Shown: positions 12,691 through 25,142, counted from the stretch's first letter. The stretch: DNA of 64,000 bases from Styela clava (GCF_964204865.1 NC_135261.1:16306001-16370000); one strand, 5' to 3'. Numbers and translations are program-made. The notes: generated by a model from the sequence alone, not told the origin.

Positions 12691-13965
12691 ATAGCCATAT
12701 ATATAATACCACTTGCTTTTTACTACCAGTGTAGGCCACCTACCAGACACCAGAATTATATGCCCATCTTTTATTTTATTTTGAAACTCTAGTTATGTGG
12801 AGTTCTTGACGGTTTTTTCGTGGTATTTCGTCCATCGGCATTTAAAAAAGAAGCAATGCTCAAATATATGGACACGGAATCTAAAACGCCGTATTACAGG
12901 TATGCAATCTGTGACAGAAGACTACCAGTACCAGCCGTTACGATGCCAAAAAACGGGGAAAGACAACCATCGTAATGCCATAAAAACGTGTTACAATAAC
13001 TAAAAATTACACAGCGCATTTTAAATGAAATATCAGATCTCACAGAAAATGTAGGAACAAAAAATAGCCTTTTGTTTGCTAGAGATTTTACTGGATTGGT
13101 TACCGTACTCTCATTTTTAGCATCTTGTAAGAGCTTCTTTGTTTTCACATACTTCGTGCTCAAACAATTCCAGTAGTAACACGGCAGGTAAATGCTAGTT
13201 CAAAAGTCTGTAATTGTGAACTTGGTATACCATACAGTAGTCTGAATAAAACCCCTCTACTGCCCCATGATGTACGCGGCAGAAGCAAATTTTTCAAGAT
13301 ATTCTTCAGTAGTAGGCTTTGTATTTCAATCAATGTACAGCAACTTTGGTGATTAGGTTGTAAGAACTCAAGCATGAAGGTCTTCTTCAGCTGTAAGTGT
13401 TCAAATTGTGAACAACTGAAACAAAAAGTTATATACTCAGAATTCAGATACTTACTCTGTAATTGTTTGGGATCACAGTTTTTATCTAGGCATACCGGTA
13501 GTCTGGTAGTGTTATTACTTATTGAAAACTCAACGAATCTTACCTAATAGCTTTAAAAAAGAATAGCTACTCTTCTTGTAGCATACAGTACTTTATGAGC
13601 TAACTGTATCTATATTATTTAAGGTATTGATCCCTTTTATGTATTCACATATGTAGGCCTACGATACATCGTACATGTGTACGTTATTTTTACAAAATAT
13701 ACTACCATAACGCATCTGAAAACAATATTTTTATGAATTTAGAAACAAAACACCATTACATTGCGTTTTATACACAAGAAACATTGCAAGTCAGCCTTGG
13801 CGGGTTAACGTCCAGAGCAAAAAATCGCAAACGTCACCCCTTTTTGCACCGGCGAATGCGGAAATTGCAACAGGTCAAAGGTTATGAATATCCCTAATAG
13901 TAATAACGCGTATTTTTTTTACGCTATGAGTCTTTTCGGCTCCGTATCTTGTTACTTGAGTGTTC
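12691..13965. other. Gene-free stretch after the THAP relic
   Basis: Apart from the possible distal THAP fragment near 12,838-12,980, no supported gene. An open stretch around 13,034-13,160 is not recognised. AT-rich spacer. Confidence 0.4.
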
Positions 13966-13973
13966 ACCTATAA

Positions 13974-15786
13974 CAGGGATGGCGAACCACTGACCCGCGG
14001 GTCACAAAGTGACCCACCGCGTTTCATTCGTGACCCGCCAAGGCACGAATAAAATAAAATAAATGCTAACATATCAGTGATAAAAATTGATAAAACCGGC
14101 CTTAAATTAATCTAACAATCAATTTTATAATGTACCGTCAGTTGCGCAGTCAGGGCCGCGATCGCTCATATTCAAATTGGTGATTATTCGGGTCGGTATG
14201 ATAATTTTCAAAACCCTTAATCTTGGACGCATGTCTGCACCGCTGTGTACCGTTATTCAGCTATTGACTCTGACATCGTTTATGACATAACAATGCAGCC
14301 GACAGGTTCATTCGTCGCTACGTCTTGTCTCTTTAGGTCACAGTGTTTCCCAACCCGAGTCCGCGGTCTCAAATGAGTCCGCGAAGCGTTTGAATGAGTC
14401 CGCAACGAGTCAGAAATTCACTAAGGGCCGCAACATTTTTGTGAAATTTAACCATCAGTCAAGTTACGTTAGAATTTACATAAAACATAAAAATCAAGTT
14501 TATTCACATAACATTAATCGAGTCAATAATTACTGGTTACTGAGTAGGGCTGGGCATATATTCGAATATTCAACTATTAGAATAGCAATTTACTATTCGA
14601 AAATTTGGTAACAGGTGACGCAACAGGTCACTTGCGCGTCGCTTAATCAACGATTGGATTTCACAACTCACTTGCGGATATCCGACGAAAACACGAGTCG
14701 GCACACTCGTGGATAGATACCTAAGTGGTGTTTCTCGCGAGCTCGAACAACGAGAAATAATTTTTTTCTTCGTAGTTGTCAATGGTGGCGACCTAAATTC
14801 AAAAGCGCAATACAAAATACTAAAAATAGAAGAACGGAGTACATCTTAGGTTCTGTTTTATGATGACCCGCGGCCGATTAAAAACGCGTTTTAAGACATA
14901 GCAAATTCGGGTGCTACCTTGCCGTGGCATTTTGAAGAAGAAATGCTTTCATTTTGTCATAGGTCGACGCAACCGCGAGTGACTACGAACACAATTAAAT
15001 TAAAATAGAAAGACGTTTTAAATTCTCGTTGTTGTCATGGATTGAATATTGTGCGACAGAAAAGGCCATTTATACGCTAAAAAGTCGACTCTTTTAACAA
15101 ACGCGTATTGCAGCGAATTTCCGATTTTGAAATTCGTTAAAATTCTGTTATGTTTGGTACTTCTTCACACAGAGTACGTCTGCAATAAACGCACGTTGAG
15201 TCCGCAAAAGTTTTCGCCGGTGAGAAAATAGTCCGCGACCAAAAAAGATTGGGAAACGCTGCTTTAGGAAGTGCATCTACAGACTGTTTTAGGAGTTATG
15301 CGAGAACTAGATGCTACTTTGTATCTTATTAATTTCTTGCATACGATGCCGTTAAGAGAACAAAATCTTTCAGACTTGAAATAAAAACCTAAAAATCTGA
15401 AACAACAATGGGGCAGTGTAAAAGTGACTTAATGTGGTTGAAAGCTGATCGAAAAATATAACACTATCAGAGTGGAATTTCCTCCAAATTTTTTGGAACC
15501 GTAAAATAATTTGCCGCATTATCCTAAACATTTTTGGTAATTCATATGCGTGTTTTCGTACTTTAAGTTCATAAAATCGAGTGCCATGAAAAGTCCCTGA
15601 TAGAAGTGCTGCATAAGTAAAGCCCAAAACTACGCCAACACCAACAGAAGCAGAAGCTTATAAGATTTGTTTCAGAAGTTTCTTATATATACAATCATTG
15701 ATCAAATATCTGTGACCCACTCTCTTCTGTTCCGCGATAAAAATATAATTTTTGACCCATTCATTGAAAAAGGTTCGCCATCCCTG
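13974..15786 (+). mobile_element. Dead hAT-superfamily DNA transposon (1.8 kb)
   Basis: Ends are inverted repeats CAGGGATGGCGAACC and GGTTCGCCATCCCTG, flanked by a perfect 8-bp target duplication ACCTATAA (13,966-13,973 and 15,787-15,794). Eight-base duplications and CAGGG...CCCTG ends are hallmarks of hAT elements. The terminal segments resemble the 'GACCCGCGG' type common in hAT MITEs. Near 15,520-15,640 a stop-ridden plus-strand frame keeps a trace of the hAT dimerisation region (FGNSYAC, compare FGSTYxCE), so this derived from an autonomous copy. Interrupted by a second element at 14,339-15,261. Confidence 0.85.
14339..15261. mobile_element. Nested hAT-like element inside the 13,974-15,786 element
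   Basis: Begins CACAGTGTTTCCCAACC and ends GATTGGGAAACGCTG, with CTTTAGGT and CTTTAGGA as a 7-of-8 target duplication. About 0.92 kb. The internal part has GAGTCCGCG-type repeats near both ends. A further internal motif at 14,547 (TAGGGCTGGGCAT) resembles yet another hAT end. No intact coding capacity. Confidence 0.7.
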
Positions 15787-17813
15787 ACCTATAACTTCCC
15801 TCAGATATCAGTCTTCATTATTTAAAAGTGAGTAGGTGTGATCTTACCATAAGCAAATAATTATGTGCGAGAGGGTTGCTGGACTCCTAGCCGTAGGGTG
15901 GTTCACGTAATCGCTGGTCGGTTACGGCTTCCCCTACCACCAAGTCCATACATCTGAAAACTAATAACTGGCTAACTAATCTCATACCCGACATGGACTG
16001 GTAACCCAGCCGTGGTTCGCCATATGATTGAGCCGACCAATGGAGGATTCATTCTCACCCTGGATAAATATGTAAATCCTGACCCAACTTACCGGTAATA
16101 ATCCGGTAAACTTTCGAATCCGGCACCTCTTGTGCTTTAGCGGGAAATCTTGTAAACACAGCAATGGTTCATCACGCTGCACTGTCTGTTGTCTGACGTC
16201 TGTTGTAGTCACTTTGACTGTACCGTACTTCTGACAAAATTTTTGAACGGCCATATCTTGGCTAAAACGCGCCGTATATTGCTAATTTTAATTATTATAG
16301 GTTGCGCTGTTATATCTACATCTATTCTCATCTTTTTTAATGTTGCATAATTATTTTTTTGGTAAAAAAACGGAAATTTTGCCGAAAATTGCCTGCCCGG
16401 CATTCAACGGCGCATAGCGTCGCTCCTACTGAAGCTATCATCGTCAAAATACCATCATTCGGTAGAGGGCGACAACAATGTATATAATTTATTTAAGTGA
16501 TCGCAGGATGTCGTACGAAATTCAAATAAAACCTAAAATTCTGAATTATAAATTCCGTAAGAATATTAAGATTTCACGCAGCGTCAAAAATTACGTCAAC
16601 CTCACGTAGATTATTTTTCGCTCACTTCCGACACGACGTCACACTGCGTCACGGAAATGAATTTTGACGCCAGACACAACGGAGCCAATATGACAATTTC
16701 CGTTAAGATAAAGACGGCGTTCCAATGTAATATTTTTGTATTTTGTTCGGTCATGTATGAATATATGCCAAAATTACATTAATAAAAATACATGTCACAC
16801 TTAATCGATGACGTTAAAATCGGACATACAAAACTATGATAATTCCAACGTCCATATGGCACAGTGCACTGACTTAACCATTATTTTATGATTAGTAGTC
16901 GAAATGACAGTTATTGAATACTGCCTGGCTGAATTTTATTCACTCGAAATTAAAAATAAATTTATCTCCAACAAATAAACGGGACCTACATGTTTACAAG
17001 ATTAAGTTGAATTTTAAATTAAACTTTACAATCGAATTTACCGTGTGTTTGATATAAATTATCATTTATAAAGATAACCGCGCACGATAAAAAAAAACTA
17101 TCCGTCGAGAATATTAATACTTCAAAGACTTCGATAGAAGCCCGTTAAAATACTTCATTGCGGATTGAAACGATTTGCATCAGATATATTTACGTATGCA
17201 TTTCCTGATTAAAATGACTAACGTGTTATTATACTCATCTGAAGTATCGAAAATAACGAACGAAAGATGTAAACATAGGACGACGGAAGTTTCAAATAAT
17301 GCATTTTCGTCGTGACATCAATGTTACGTTACGACGACGATCGAGCGTCTTATCTTCACGCAACGACGTGATTACGCCATCCGCATCGGAAGCCTCTTTC
17401 TCTCTGTGCGTCGCGGTTACGCAGTGAAGAAAATGACTGTCCGAAGTTAGGGCAGTGAAGGATAACGGTCAGATGGCAAGAAATATCGATTATTTCAATA
17501 GTAAAAATAGTCCAATTGAACCGAAATTTGCAAGGAATGTAAATTACCGCACGAATGTTTTACCGAGTAATTTTGGCACCTTTTGGACAATAAATGGCCA
17601 AGTTATTGACGAAAATATAGTAATTTTGTCCGAAGTTAGGCGCTTTTACGGTACCGGTACTACTGTACTAGCTCTAATTTTAACTTCGATACAACTAGAA
17701 GGGCTGTTCACAAATTCATAGGATTTACCGGTACATACAGAGGCTACCATATTTAGTTTTTACCAGTGCTGCAGTGAGTGAGACAAGAATAAATTATCTG
17801 TCCACGATCAGAT
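15787..17813. other. Intergenic region upstream of RPA3
   Basis: Two kilobases with one copy of a dispersed repeat at its start (15,862-16,030) and otherwise no gene. The last few hundred bases before 17,814 presumably include the RPA3 promoter and 5' UTR. Several short open stretches have no recognisable domain. Confidence 0.45.
15862..16030 (+). repeat. Dispersed SINE-like repeat, copy 1
   Basis: Shares segments with 54,881-54,990 (opposite strand), 57,795-57,905 and 59,205-59,330. Shared features are TTGCTGGACTC near the start, AAGTCCATACATCTGAAAAC in the middle and TCTCATACCCGACATG toward the end. Family unknown; size and dispersal suggest a SINE or small non-autonomous element. Confidence 0.45.
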
Positions 17814-20364
17814 ATGGAAGAAGCATTTGCCGGACCTAGGCCACGTCTGAATGCATCATTGCTACCAAAATACACAGAAAAATATGTCACTGTAGTTGGG
17901 ACTGTCGATGCTGGAAAGGTAACTACAGTCTGACAGTACCTTTGTGTATTTCTGTATATCAATACCGGTACCGGTACTGATGATATAATTAATGTAATTC
18001 AGTATTTTTTTTTCAAATAGGCCTACTGAAATACCAAGATATGTTTTGAGTTGTATAATTTAAGAATTTCACACTGGATGGATGTAGAAATGTTGACTGA
18101 ATCCTCTAGAACAGTGTTTTTCAACCTTTTTCGAGCCAAGGCACACTTTTTTCGGTGAGAAAATCCCGCGGCACACCACCAGCTGAAAATATGGCGAAAA
18201 TACCTACCCGTAATATTCACAATATAAGTGTTATATTGTAAATATAAGATTTTTAACATTGAAGAAAGATGTTGAATTGGACATCTTGAATAGTAATCAA
18301 ATAAAAACAAAGACAAAAAAAATCGCCACCAGATGCTGCCACGGTCTGATATAGAACAGTACCACACGATTACTCTGCCGGACGCTACACCGCACAGACA
18401 CACAACTTGGAGAAATTCCCACGGCACCCCTGACAATATTTAACGGCACACCGGTGTGCCGCGGCACCCCGGTTGAAAGACACTGCTCTAGAATTACCGT
18501 AAAGAAATTCTGGATTTTCATTTATTTCTCTAATTCATGAAATACAGAAGTAGGCTTAAATCTGTAAAGTGATGCACTCAACAAATACTGTAAAAACTAA
18601 AATCAGACAATATCAATACCACAGCATGTAAACACATTTCCACAATTTTAACCTAATTTTATAGCTGCATGTATTCACTGGTTTCTGGGTTTTGATTAGG
18701 GTGTTGTTACTCTGACATAGCCTACTAGTAATTTTCATTGGTTCCTAACACTGTAACAGTCTGATCTAGTATATTACCGTGCTGAAATAGCAGACCTCCA
18801 GATAGCATGGTTTGAAGTCCTAAACTTCTGCTCCGCAATTTTTGAATTATTCTTTGCCAATGGCATAGCAAGATTATCAAAACCCAGAAACCTTTGTTTT
18901 TTTGTGTAATTCCTTATTCTGCTATTGGGTATCATCCGTTACGAACAACCACTATTATAAAATTTTCTGATTTCTGGATATAATACAATTTAGCAATTAA
19001 CTCTTAATTATTGGGCTAAATAGTTTGTATTATAAATACTGTCGAGTTCAATGGTCGAAACGATGTAAAATATGAATACATTTACTCTTATGTGGTTTAT
19101 TTATTTCAGATATCCCCAGATGGAAATTCATTTGTATTGAAAGATGGTGCAGGAGAAAATATTCAAGTTGTCTTAGATTCACCGGTAAGAAGTATTGACC
19201 AATCATATCACTGGTTTTCCTTTTCACACACTTTGAAATCGAGAACTACTTTATGCACCCCCATCTAGAAGTCAGGGAAATAATATTGTGATCATATGAA
19301 AATAGCAAAACAATAATATTCCCCTTTTTCAATATTTGTGACACTAAAATGCTGTATCACTAAAATTAGATTTAGATATATTTGCAAACATAATGTTTTG
19401 ATTAAGGTAAAGCATAAGTATTTATAGTGTATCAGTTAAAGTGTTTAGGCTCAGTGACTTCTTTTGAAGTTACTCCAACAATGATATCCGTTTATAAGCT
19501 GTTTTTTTTAAGCAAACTCAACAATTAAAAATTTTGGCACATCTGGTTAATATTATGTATGTTACTTGTTTCTTGAGATATGTCCCAAAGATAAAACTAA
19601 TCGAGCATTTTACACAGAGTTCTTTACTAACTAATTGTAGATTTAATTAACGCTAATTGTCGAAAATCAACGATTAGTTTCATCTATTTTATTTACAATT
19701 ACTTGAAATTCAGTTTCACAAATGTATCTATTCTATGTTTTTAAAATTGCATTTTCAATTCCAAAATTTTGGCAAAACTAACTGACAAGTCATTATCGAT
19801 ATTCTCTTACTATTATACAGCTGGCTGATATTATTGAAGGTGTCGTTGAAGTCACTGGAAAAGTTGACAGCAAGTGTAACGTACATGGGGTGATGTATCG
19901 CGTGTTTGACTCTGAAGGAAAATTTAGTAAGTTGATATTCAGAGAGTACCAACATGTTCTAATGTTGTTTCGGAGCCTAAAATTTGAAATAATTATTTTT
20001 GCCAAAATAAAATCTTGACGAGCATAAACATATAAAAATAGTATGCGATTTGTCCAAAACCAATTTGTCCAATTTATTACATTGTTGTAATTGTTCCAGA
20101 TTGTTACCCACACAAGAACTTGGCCCCAAGAAAATCTTGATATCCAGATTGGGGTGCTATGTGAAAATATTTTTTGAAACGTTTCGAACACTAATTTAAA
20201 AAATGGGTGGGCGAACTTCTGAATCAAAAATATCATTTTCTGTTTTTTTATAGCATAATCCTATAGCTTCAATCAACTGTTTTCTTACAGACATGGAACT
20301 CTACAACACTTGTGTGAAACTAATTCATGATTTCCCACAGTACTATGGGCAGAAAGCATCATGA
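17814..20364 (+). CDS. RPA3: Replication protein A 14 kDa subunit (RPA3), complete
   Basis: Four coding exons: 17,814-17,918, 19,110-19,184, 19,821-19,926, 20,291-20,364; all GT-AG with continuous phase, giving 119 residues against 121 in human RPA3. The protein is a single OB fold. Recognisable segments are PRPRLNASLL at the N-terminus, PDGNSFVLKDGAGEN, the EGVVEVTGKV strand, and a C-terminal helix with LYNTCVKLIHDFPQYY, which closely parallels the human LYNEAVKIIHDFPQFY helix used for RPA heterotrimer assembly. Role by family: smallest subunit of the nuclear single-strand DNA binding complex in replication, repair and recombination. Nothing suggests decay. Intron 1 carries a hAT MITE. An antisense open stretch over exon 3 is a shadow. 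Confidence 0.95.
18112..18485. mobile_element. hAT-type MITE in RPA3 intron 1
   Basis: Ends CAGTGTTTTTCAACC and GGTTGAAAGACACTG are inverted copies, with a perfect 8-bp target duplication CTCTAGAA on both sides (18,104-18,111 and 18,486-18,493). 374 bp, no coding capacity. Contains GCGGCACACC-type terminal repeats typical of hAT-related MITEs. Well inside the intron, away from splice sites. Confidence 0.92.
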
Positions 20365-20923
20365 AAGCCTATGTTTATTAACATTTCGTCAGTGTCAAAG
20401 GACGTCTCCATTCGATGTTATTTACAACCGGCTGCAATTGTATCCACTTAATGTTGAAATTGATCGCATTTTCTTCATTATTTCTTTCAGTTATAGGGTC
20501 ATTTTCTATCCTATTTTTTTTATTTTAGCATTCGTTGCATGTGTTTTTTTTGTATATGAAGTTCTTTCTGATTTAAGGATTAAAAGAAACATGTCATGCC
20601 TGAAACTTTGTTTCATGTAGTCACGTTAATAACAGATTTGCGTAAGTCGTTTTAATCATAGATAACTTAGCGTGTATGAAGATTCGGCGTGTATGAAGTA
20701 AAACTCCCCATCTTTTGTAGTGAATCCTCCAGAGGAGACCGCCTCGCTTAAAATATATAGGATATGACGGGCGTGTTTTTGTTGCTCTGTATATTATCTA
20801 TTCAATCTGTCCCTTCTTGCTGGAAAAATAAAGTTCTGCACGTGCGCCATCAAACTATCGCCCCTGTTGTGTGCTTTGTGTCGCACGGAATTTTCTGAGA
20901 GTTCACAGTCACGCATTCGTGAA
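20365..20923. other. RPA3 3' flank
   Basis: The 3' UTR is expected here; an AATAAA lies near 20,826. The open frame over 20,327-20,620 overlaps the last RPA3 exon in another frame and has no recognised domain. Confidence 0.4.
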
Positions 20924-21473
20924 GGTACTCCCGAAGTATGTGAACCAAGATGGCGGACACCGGAAAGTAGTATGTGTGCCAGGTTAGGGTCAGGTCATAA
21001 TTTCTTTCCCTTATTTCAGTTCTATTTTGAGTGCGGAGACTAGCTAAGTAAGTCCTGTAGCATTTGCACCGGAAATTAGGGCAGGAGTCGGCAACCTACG
21101 GCCGAGTAATGTAATACGGCCCGCGACGCTTTACTGGATTATAGTAACAAGACATCTGTTTTGACGATTATATTTGATGACGATTTTATATTATATTTAA
21201 AAAGTTGATGCTAAGTGCAAGGGTTCAATGGCGCCGCTAATATTCAAAAGGAATTTTTTGAGATGCAATTCAATCGAGAGGTGTATCACTGCTCGTTTTT
21301 TATTATAAAAATTATCATCCGATCGGTTTTCAACTTTCTAAAAATATGTACGGCCGGCCAATGACTTGCAACCCCTAAGTTTGGCCCGCAAGCGACAACA
21401 GGTTGCCGACCCCTGAATTAGGGCCTAACCTGGTACACGTACTATGTTCTGGTGTCCGCCATTCGGGAGTACC
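20924..21473. mobile_element. Palindromic MITE, family P, copy 1 (interrupted)
   Basis: Long inverted repeat. The left arm starts TACTCCCGAAGTATGTGAAC and contains CAAGATGGCGGACACC; the right arm ends GTGTCCGCCATTCGGGAGTA. The interior carries CCTAACCTGGTACAC. Interrupted by a hAT MITE at 21,082-21,415. Other copies are at 24,911-25,142 and 38,733-38,964. Confidence 0.8.
21082..21415. mobile_element. hAT-type MITE nested in the P-family MITE
   Basis: Ends CAGGAGTCGGCAACC and GGTTGCCGACCCCTG are inverted repeats; target duplication AATTAGGG is perfect on both sides (21,074-21,081, 21,416-21,423). 334 bp, non-coding. Confidence 0.92.
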
Positions 21474-21699
21474 GTTTATTTGCCTTAAAATGTAACAAAT
21501 AGTACTCCTGTACAATACATATAGTCCGGCAGATAAGGGGACCTTTTTGGCCCAAGTTTGATTTCAGACATAAAGTTTTTTTTATCTGTGATTATTCATC
21601 TTGGGGTCATTGCCCATCATTTCTACATGGGTGTGGAGTTTGCAGCCTTGAGCAATTTTTCTTACGGCTCGATATTTGTAACAGTGTTTTTCGTCAAAC

Positions 21700-21792
21700 C
21701 TGTGCATCATAATGACGCACAACCTGAACCATAACCTGTTGCAATACTATGTTCAGGTTGTGCGCAATCTTGGTGCACAAACTACGCAAGCA
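21700..21792. mobile_element. Palindromic MITE, family Q, degenerate copy
   Basis: GACGCACAACCTGAACC on the left mirrored by TTCAGGTTGTGCGCAATCTT on the right, the core of family Q seen at 33,418-33,525 and 58,476-58,579. Outer ends decayed. Confidence 0.55.
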
Positions 21793-24163
21793 CCAAATTT
21801 ACTAGGAAATAAAATCAATAACTTTTAGGTATTTGTTGAGCCCAGCTTTGGGTCGCGACCCATATACAGTATATGAAAATACTGTCGAAACATACGCGTA
21901 AAATAAAGAGTACTATTTCAAAATACTCGTTTTTGTTGTAATTAACAATACAAGCATGGTAATGCAGTCGCCAGTGGTTCAAGTGGATATACACCCGGTG
22001 GAGAACAGTCAATTGTTTGTTAGCGAGAATTGTTATGCAGCGGGATGATCACGACGACGCAGTGAAAGATAATGATATGACAAGAACAAGAATGAGAAAA
22101 TTGCTACATTTTATAGTATATCCCTGGGAAAGAATGTAGTTCATTCTTATGTTCCATGCCAATGCTTTTCAAACTACCAAAGACTCTCAACACTTTTACT
22201 TCTTCTCTTCTATAAAAAAACATTATATTATTATGTATATGTTATTATATATTCGCATTTCCATCTGTTTGTTCGTGCTCCCAGATAACCGATCAGCGGC
22301 CACCAAGGAGGACGGGGTCCTCTATTAAGAAACCCTGTCATAAGCTAAAAAAGGCGACCATGCTTCTCTTGCCTGTTGTCATGCTGTCCCTGGAATTCAG
22401 CTACAACAAAAATTTCATGAAAACGGATTTTTAAATTTTATGACTTTATTAATATTCTCAACAATGAATGATATACGGGTGGTAAAATGCCAAGTTATTC
22501 CAACAACATGATCATGTTTTTGCAATTTACAACCAATATTTTGTATGTAACTTTGTTTGACAGAGCCCCAAGAGCCCTAACTACAAATATCAAAAATGTG
22601 AAGCCAAAAAAGTCACACTACAACATTGTCAAATGTGCTGTATTTACGATAGATAACAGGTTTACCAAAAAGAATTGAAAAATGAAAATGAAAAATGGTA
22701 AATTAAAGATCAATTCAGCAATATCTACTTGGTGATATTGCATCTGTTGATGATTTTATGTGTTTGTTTCGGAAGTTTAATAACAGAATTAATTGTGGTT
22801 GTTGGGGATGTTTTAAAAAAAGGTTGCATGGAAAAAAGGTTTCACAAAATGTCAAGGTTTGATAGTAGTAGAGAAGTAGAAAAATACTCCCATGTTTTTT
22901 TTTCTCATTTGATAACCACGCCACAGAACTTCCCCGATAAGTATACGCAGCAATTGCGAGAAGCAGAAATGCCAAGATAGGATTTCATCGCATTGTAAAC
23001 CAATATTAGCAATTCCGATATATATTCGCGCATTCCCATCTGAACAGCGTGGAAAAGATTATACCCATCTACACAATTTAAGAACTATGTCAGATGAGCG
23101 TCATATTATCGAATATCAGTAAAGGAATATTGCAATGGGAAAAGACATAGGAGGCGGAACTTTCAGTAGTATGCAATCAAATAATCTTATTGTAGAATAT
23201 AACTTTAAAAACATTTCGTCACGCCAACTGCAGTCCGAAACTTTTTTTCTCAGGCTGAGCGCAGATACCAATTGGCACTTATGTAAACTGGTAAGACTGT
23301 AAGAGGATGGATCACGCGATGGATCAGATACTAAGAGTATCCATCCCCCAGCTGTCATTTGAGTGGGTACTGCTGTTTTTATTGCAGATGTTACTGATAT
23401 TTTTGTATTAAAGATTTACTGGCATCACCGATTTAAGGATGTTGGAAACCAACACGCAATATTACAAAACTTACTTTCAACACGCGGTTTGAATGAATGA
23501 AAAAGCTGAAACTAATATTCTTTAGAACAGCATACAAATTCTATGGAATCATACACAAAAACTCGTCAAAAACCTATAGCTCAATAATCAAGTGGAATTT
23601 GATGCATGTGCGCAAAAATGTGCGCGTTACTACGTACAACCGAAGCACGCAGGAAAATGTGTGTGATGTACTAGTATTCAAAACGTTTGACTCAACTATG
23701 TTGGCATAACAGGTGCACATCTCGGTTTCGCATACGCATACCTTCTATCTCCACAAGAATATATTAATTTTGCCAAAATCAATGTAGCTCTGAAAGGTTG
23801 CGGTTCTCCCAAAAGAAAACACGTTACACATCTTTAGATACCAGTGGATGGTTTTACATGGCCTTGTTGCTTGTTCGGAGTGAAAAACGAGGTCAAATAT
23901 TCCAATCCAATTCAACTAATAAAATATTTCCCAAGTCCCTAAGCTTAAACTAGGAAAACGAAATGCGCGCGGCAACGCAAATGTAGTTTGAAGAGCGCAA
24001 TAGAAAGTGGCTAGATACTGTCGATGGATCTTGGCTTGTATTAGCGATTTAAACTACCATTTATTCTACTAAAATTGAATTTCTGACATTGTAAGGAGAT
24101 TCAATGTTACTATGTATGCAAAACTAAACCATGTAGTTATGAAATAATTGTTTTTAACAAAAG

Positions 24164-24262
24164 GGCGCTTCTGAAGTAATCGTACCAAGATGGCGCACAA
24201 CCTGAATATTGTATGCTTACCAGGTGGGGGTTCAGGATGTGCGTCATCTTGGACCGAATACT
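24164..24262. mobile_element. Palindromic MITE, family Q, degenerate copy
   Basis: CCAAGATGGCGCACAACCTG on the left mirrored by CAGGATGTGCGTCATCTTGG on the right. Same family as 33,418-33,525; ends partly decayed. Confidence 0.55.
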
Positions 24263-24910
24263 TTAAATCCACTTAAAAAAAATTGCTCAACATTATATAC
24301 TCCACACCCACCTGGGTATCATTATATATGTCATATACATTATATCTAAACAATAAAAAAAACTTTATGTCCCAAAACAATGTTAAGGCCCGATTCTGCC
24401 GGACTAATAGGACAGAAGGTACGGCACGACGACGGTATGTACAATAGTCAGTTTATGACACGTCCATATCCCATGTTCCGATGTGAAAGAATTGAGATTG
24501 GGTATAGGTTGCTAATTTTCACAACAATTCTCACGAAACAGGTAAAGATTTGTTCAGGACATAAAGTTGCCAAAAACGTTGGGTGGGACCATGACACCAA
24601 TGATTAGATACAAAAAGGGTAAAAAATTAGTAAATTACATATGTAGAGAAAGAGATCCTTTGTTTAAACTTTCGTTGTTAATCATAAATCGCACTAGACA
24701 AAAGAAATGAAAACAATAAAGTCTAGCATAGAATGCGGTTCAATTTCTTGAGCGCCATTTTACGGAATTTATTGTCGCCATGTTTCAGCATGATATTGTA
24801 ATATCTTTATTGAATGATCTGGTTTGCATTATGAACGATCCAACGTGTGAACCATATAAAGTTAATAAACTATAAAATTATGCAGGAAGGAGAGACAACA
24901 AATCAGTGGG

Positions 24911-25142
24911 TGCTCCCGAAGTATGCGAACCAAGTTGGCGGACATCGGAACGTAACATGGGTAACAGGTTAGGGTTAGGCGATAATTTTTCTCCAATTTT
25001 CCTTATTTTAGTCCTATTATCAGTTCGAAGACTAGCCAAGAGCCTCCCGTAGTATTTATACCTAAAATTATGGCCTAACCCTAACCTAGTACACATATTA
25101 CATTCCGATGTCCGCCATCTTGGTTCGCATACTTCGGGAGCC
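24911..25142. mobile_element. Palindromic MITE, family P, copy 2
   Basis: Near-perfect long inverted repeat: left arm GCTCCCGAAGTATGCGAACC, right arm GGTTCGCATACTTCGGGAGC, each followed inward by a GGCGGACATCGG-type sequence. Interior includes CCTAACCCTAACCTAGTACA. 232 bp, non-coding; could fold into a long hairpin. Confidence 0.85.

Larger units (their letters stand above)
21474..24910. other. Gene-poor intergenic region
   Basis: About 3.4 kb with two degenerate palindromic MITE copies (21,700-21,792 and 24,164-24,262). Short open stretches at 22,487-22,678, 22,729-22,980 and 24,380-24,607 have no recognisable domain, splice partners or conserved motif. I see no supported gene. Confidence 0.45.

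Noticed and set aside
18023-18436. 137-codon open frame on the minus strand
   Set aside because: Runs through the hAT MITE in RPA3 intron 1; translation of non-coding repeat.
19793-20236. 147-codon open frame on the minus strand
   Set aside because: Antisense to RPA3 exon 3 and intron 3; no recognisable domain. Shadow of the real gene.
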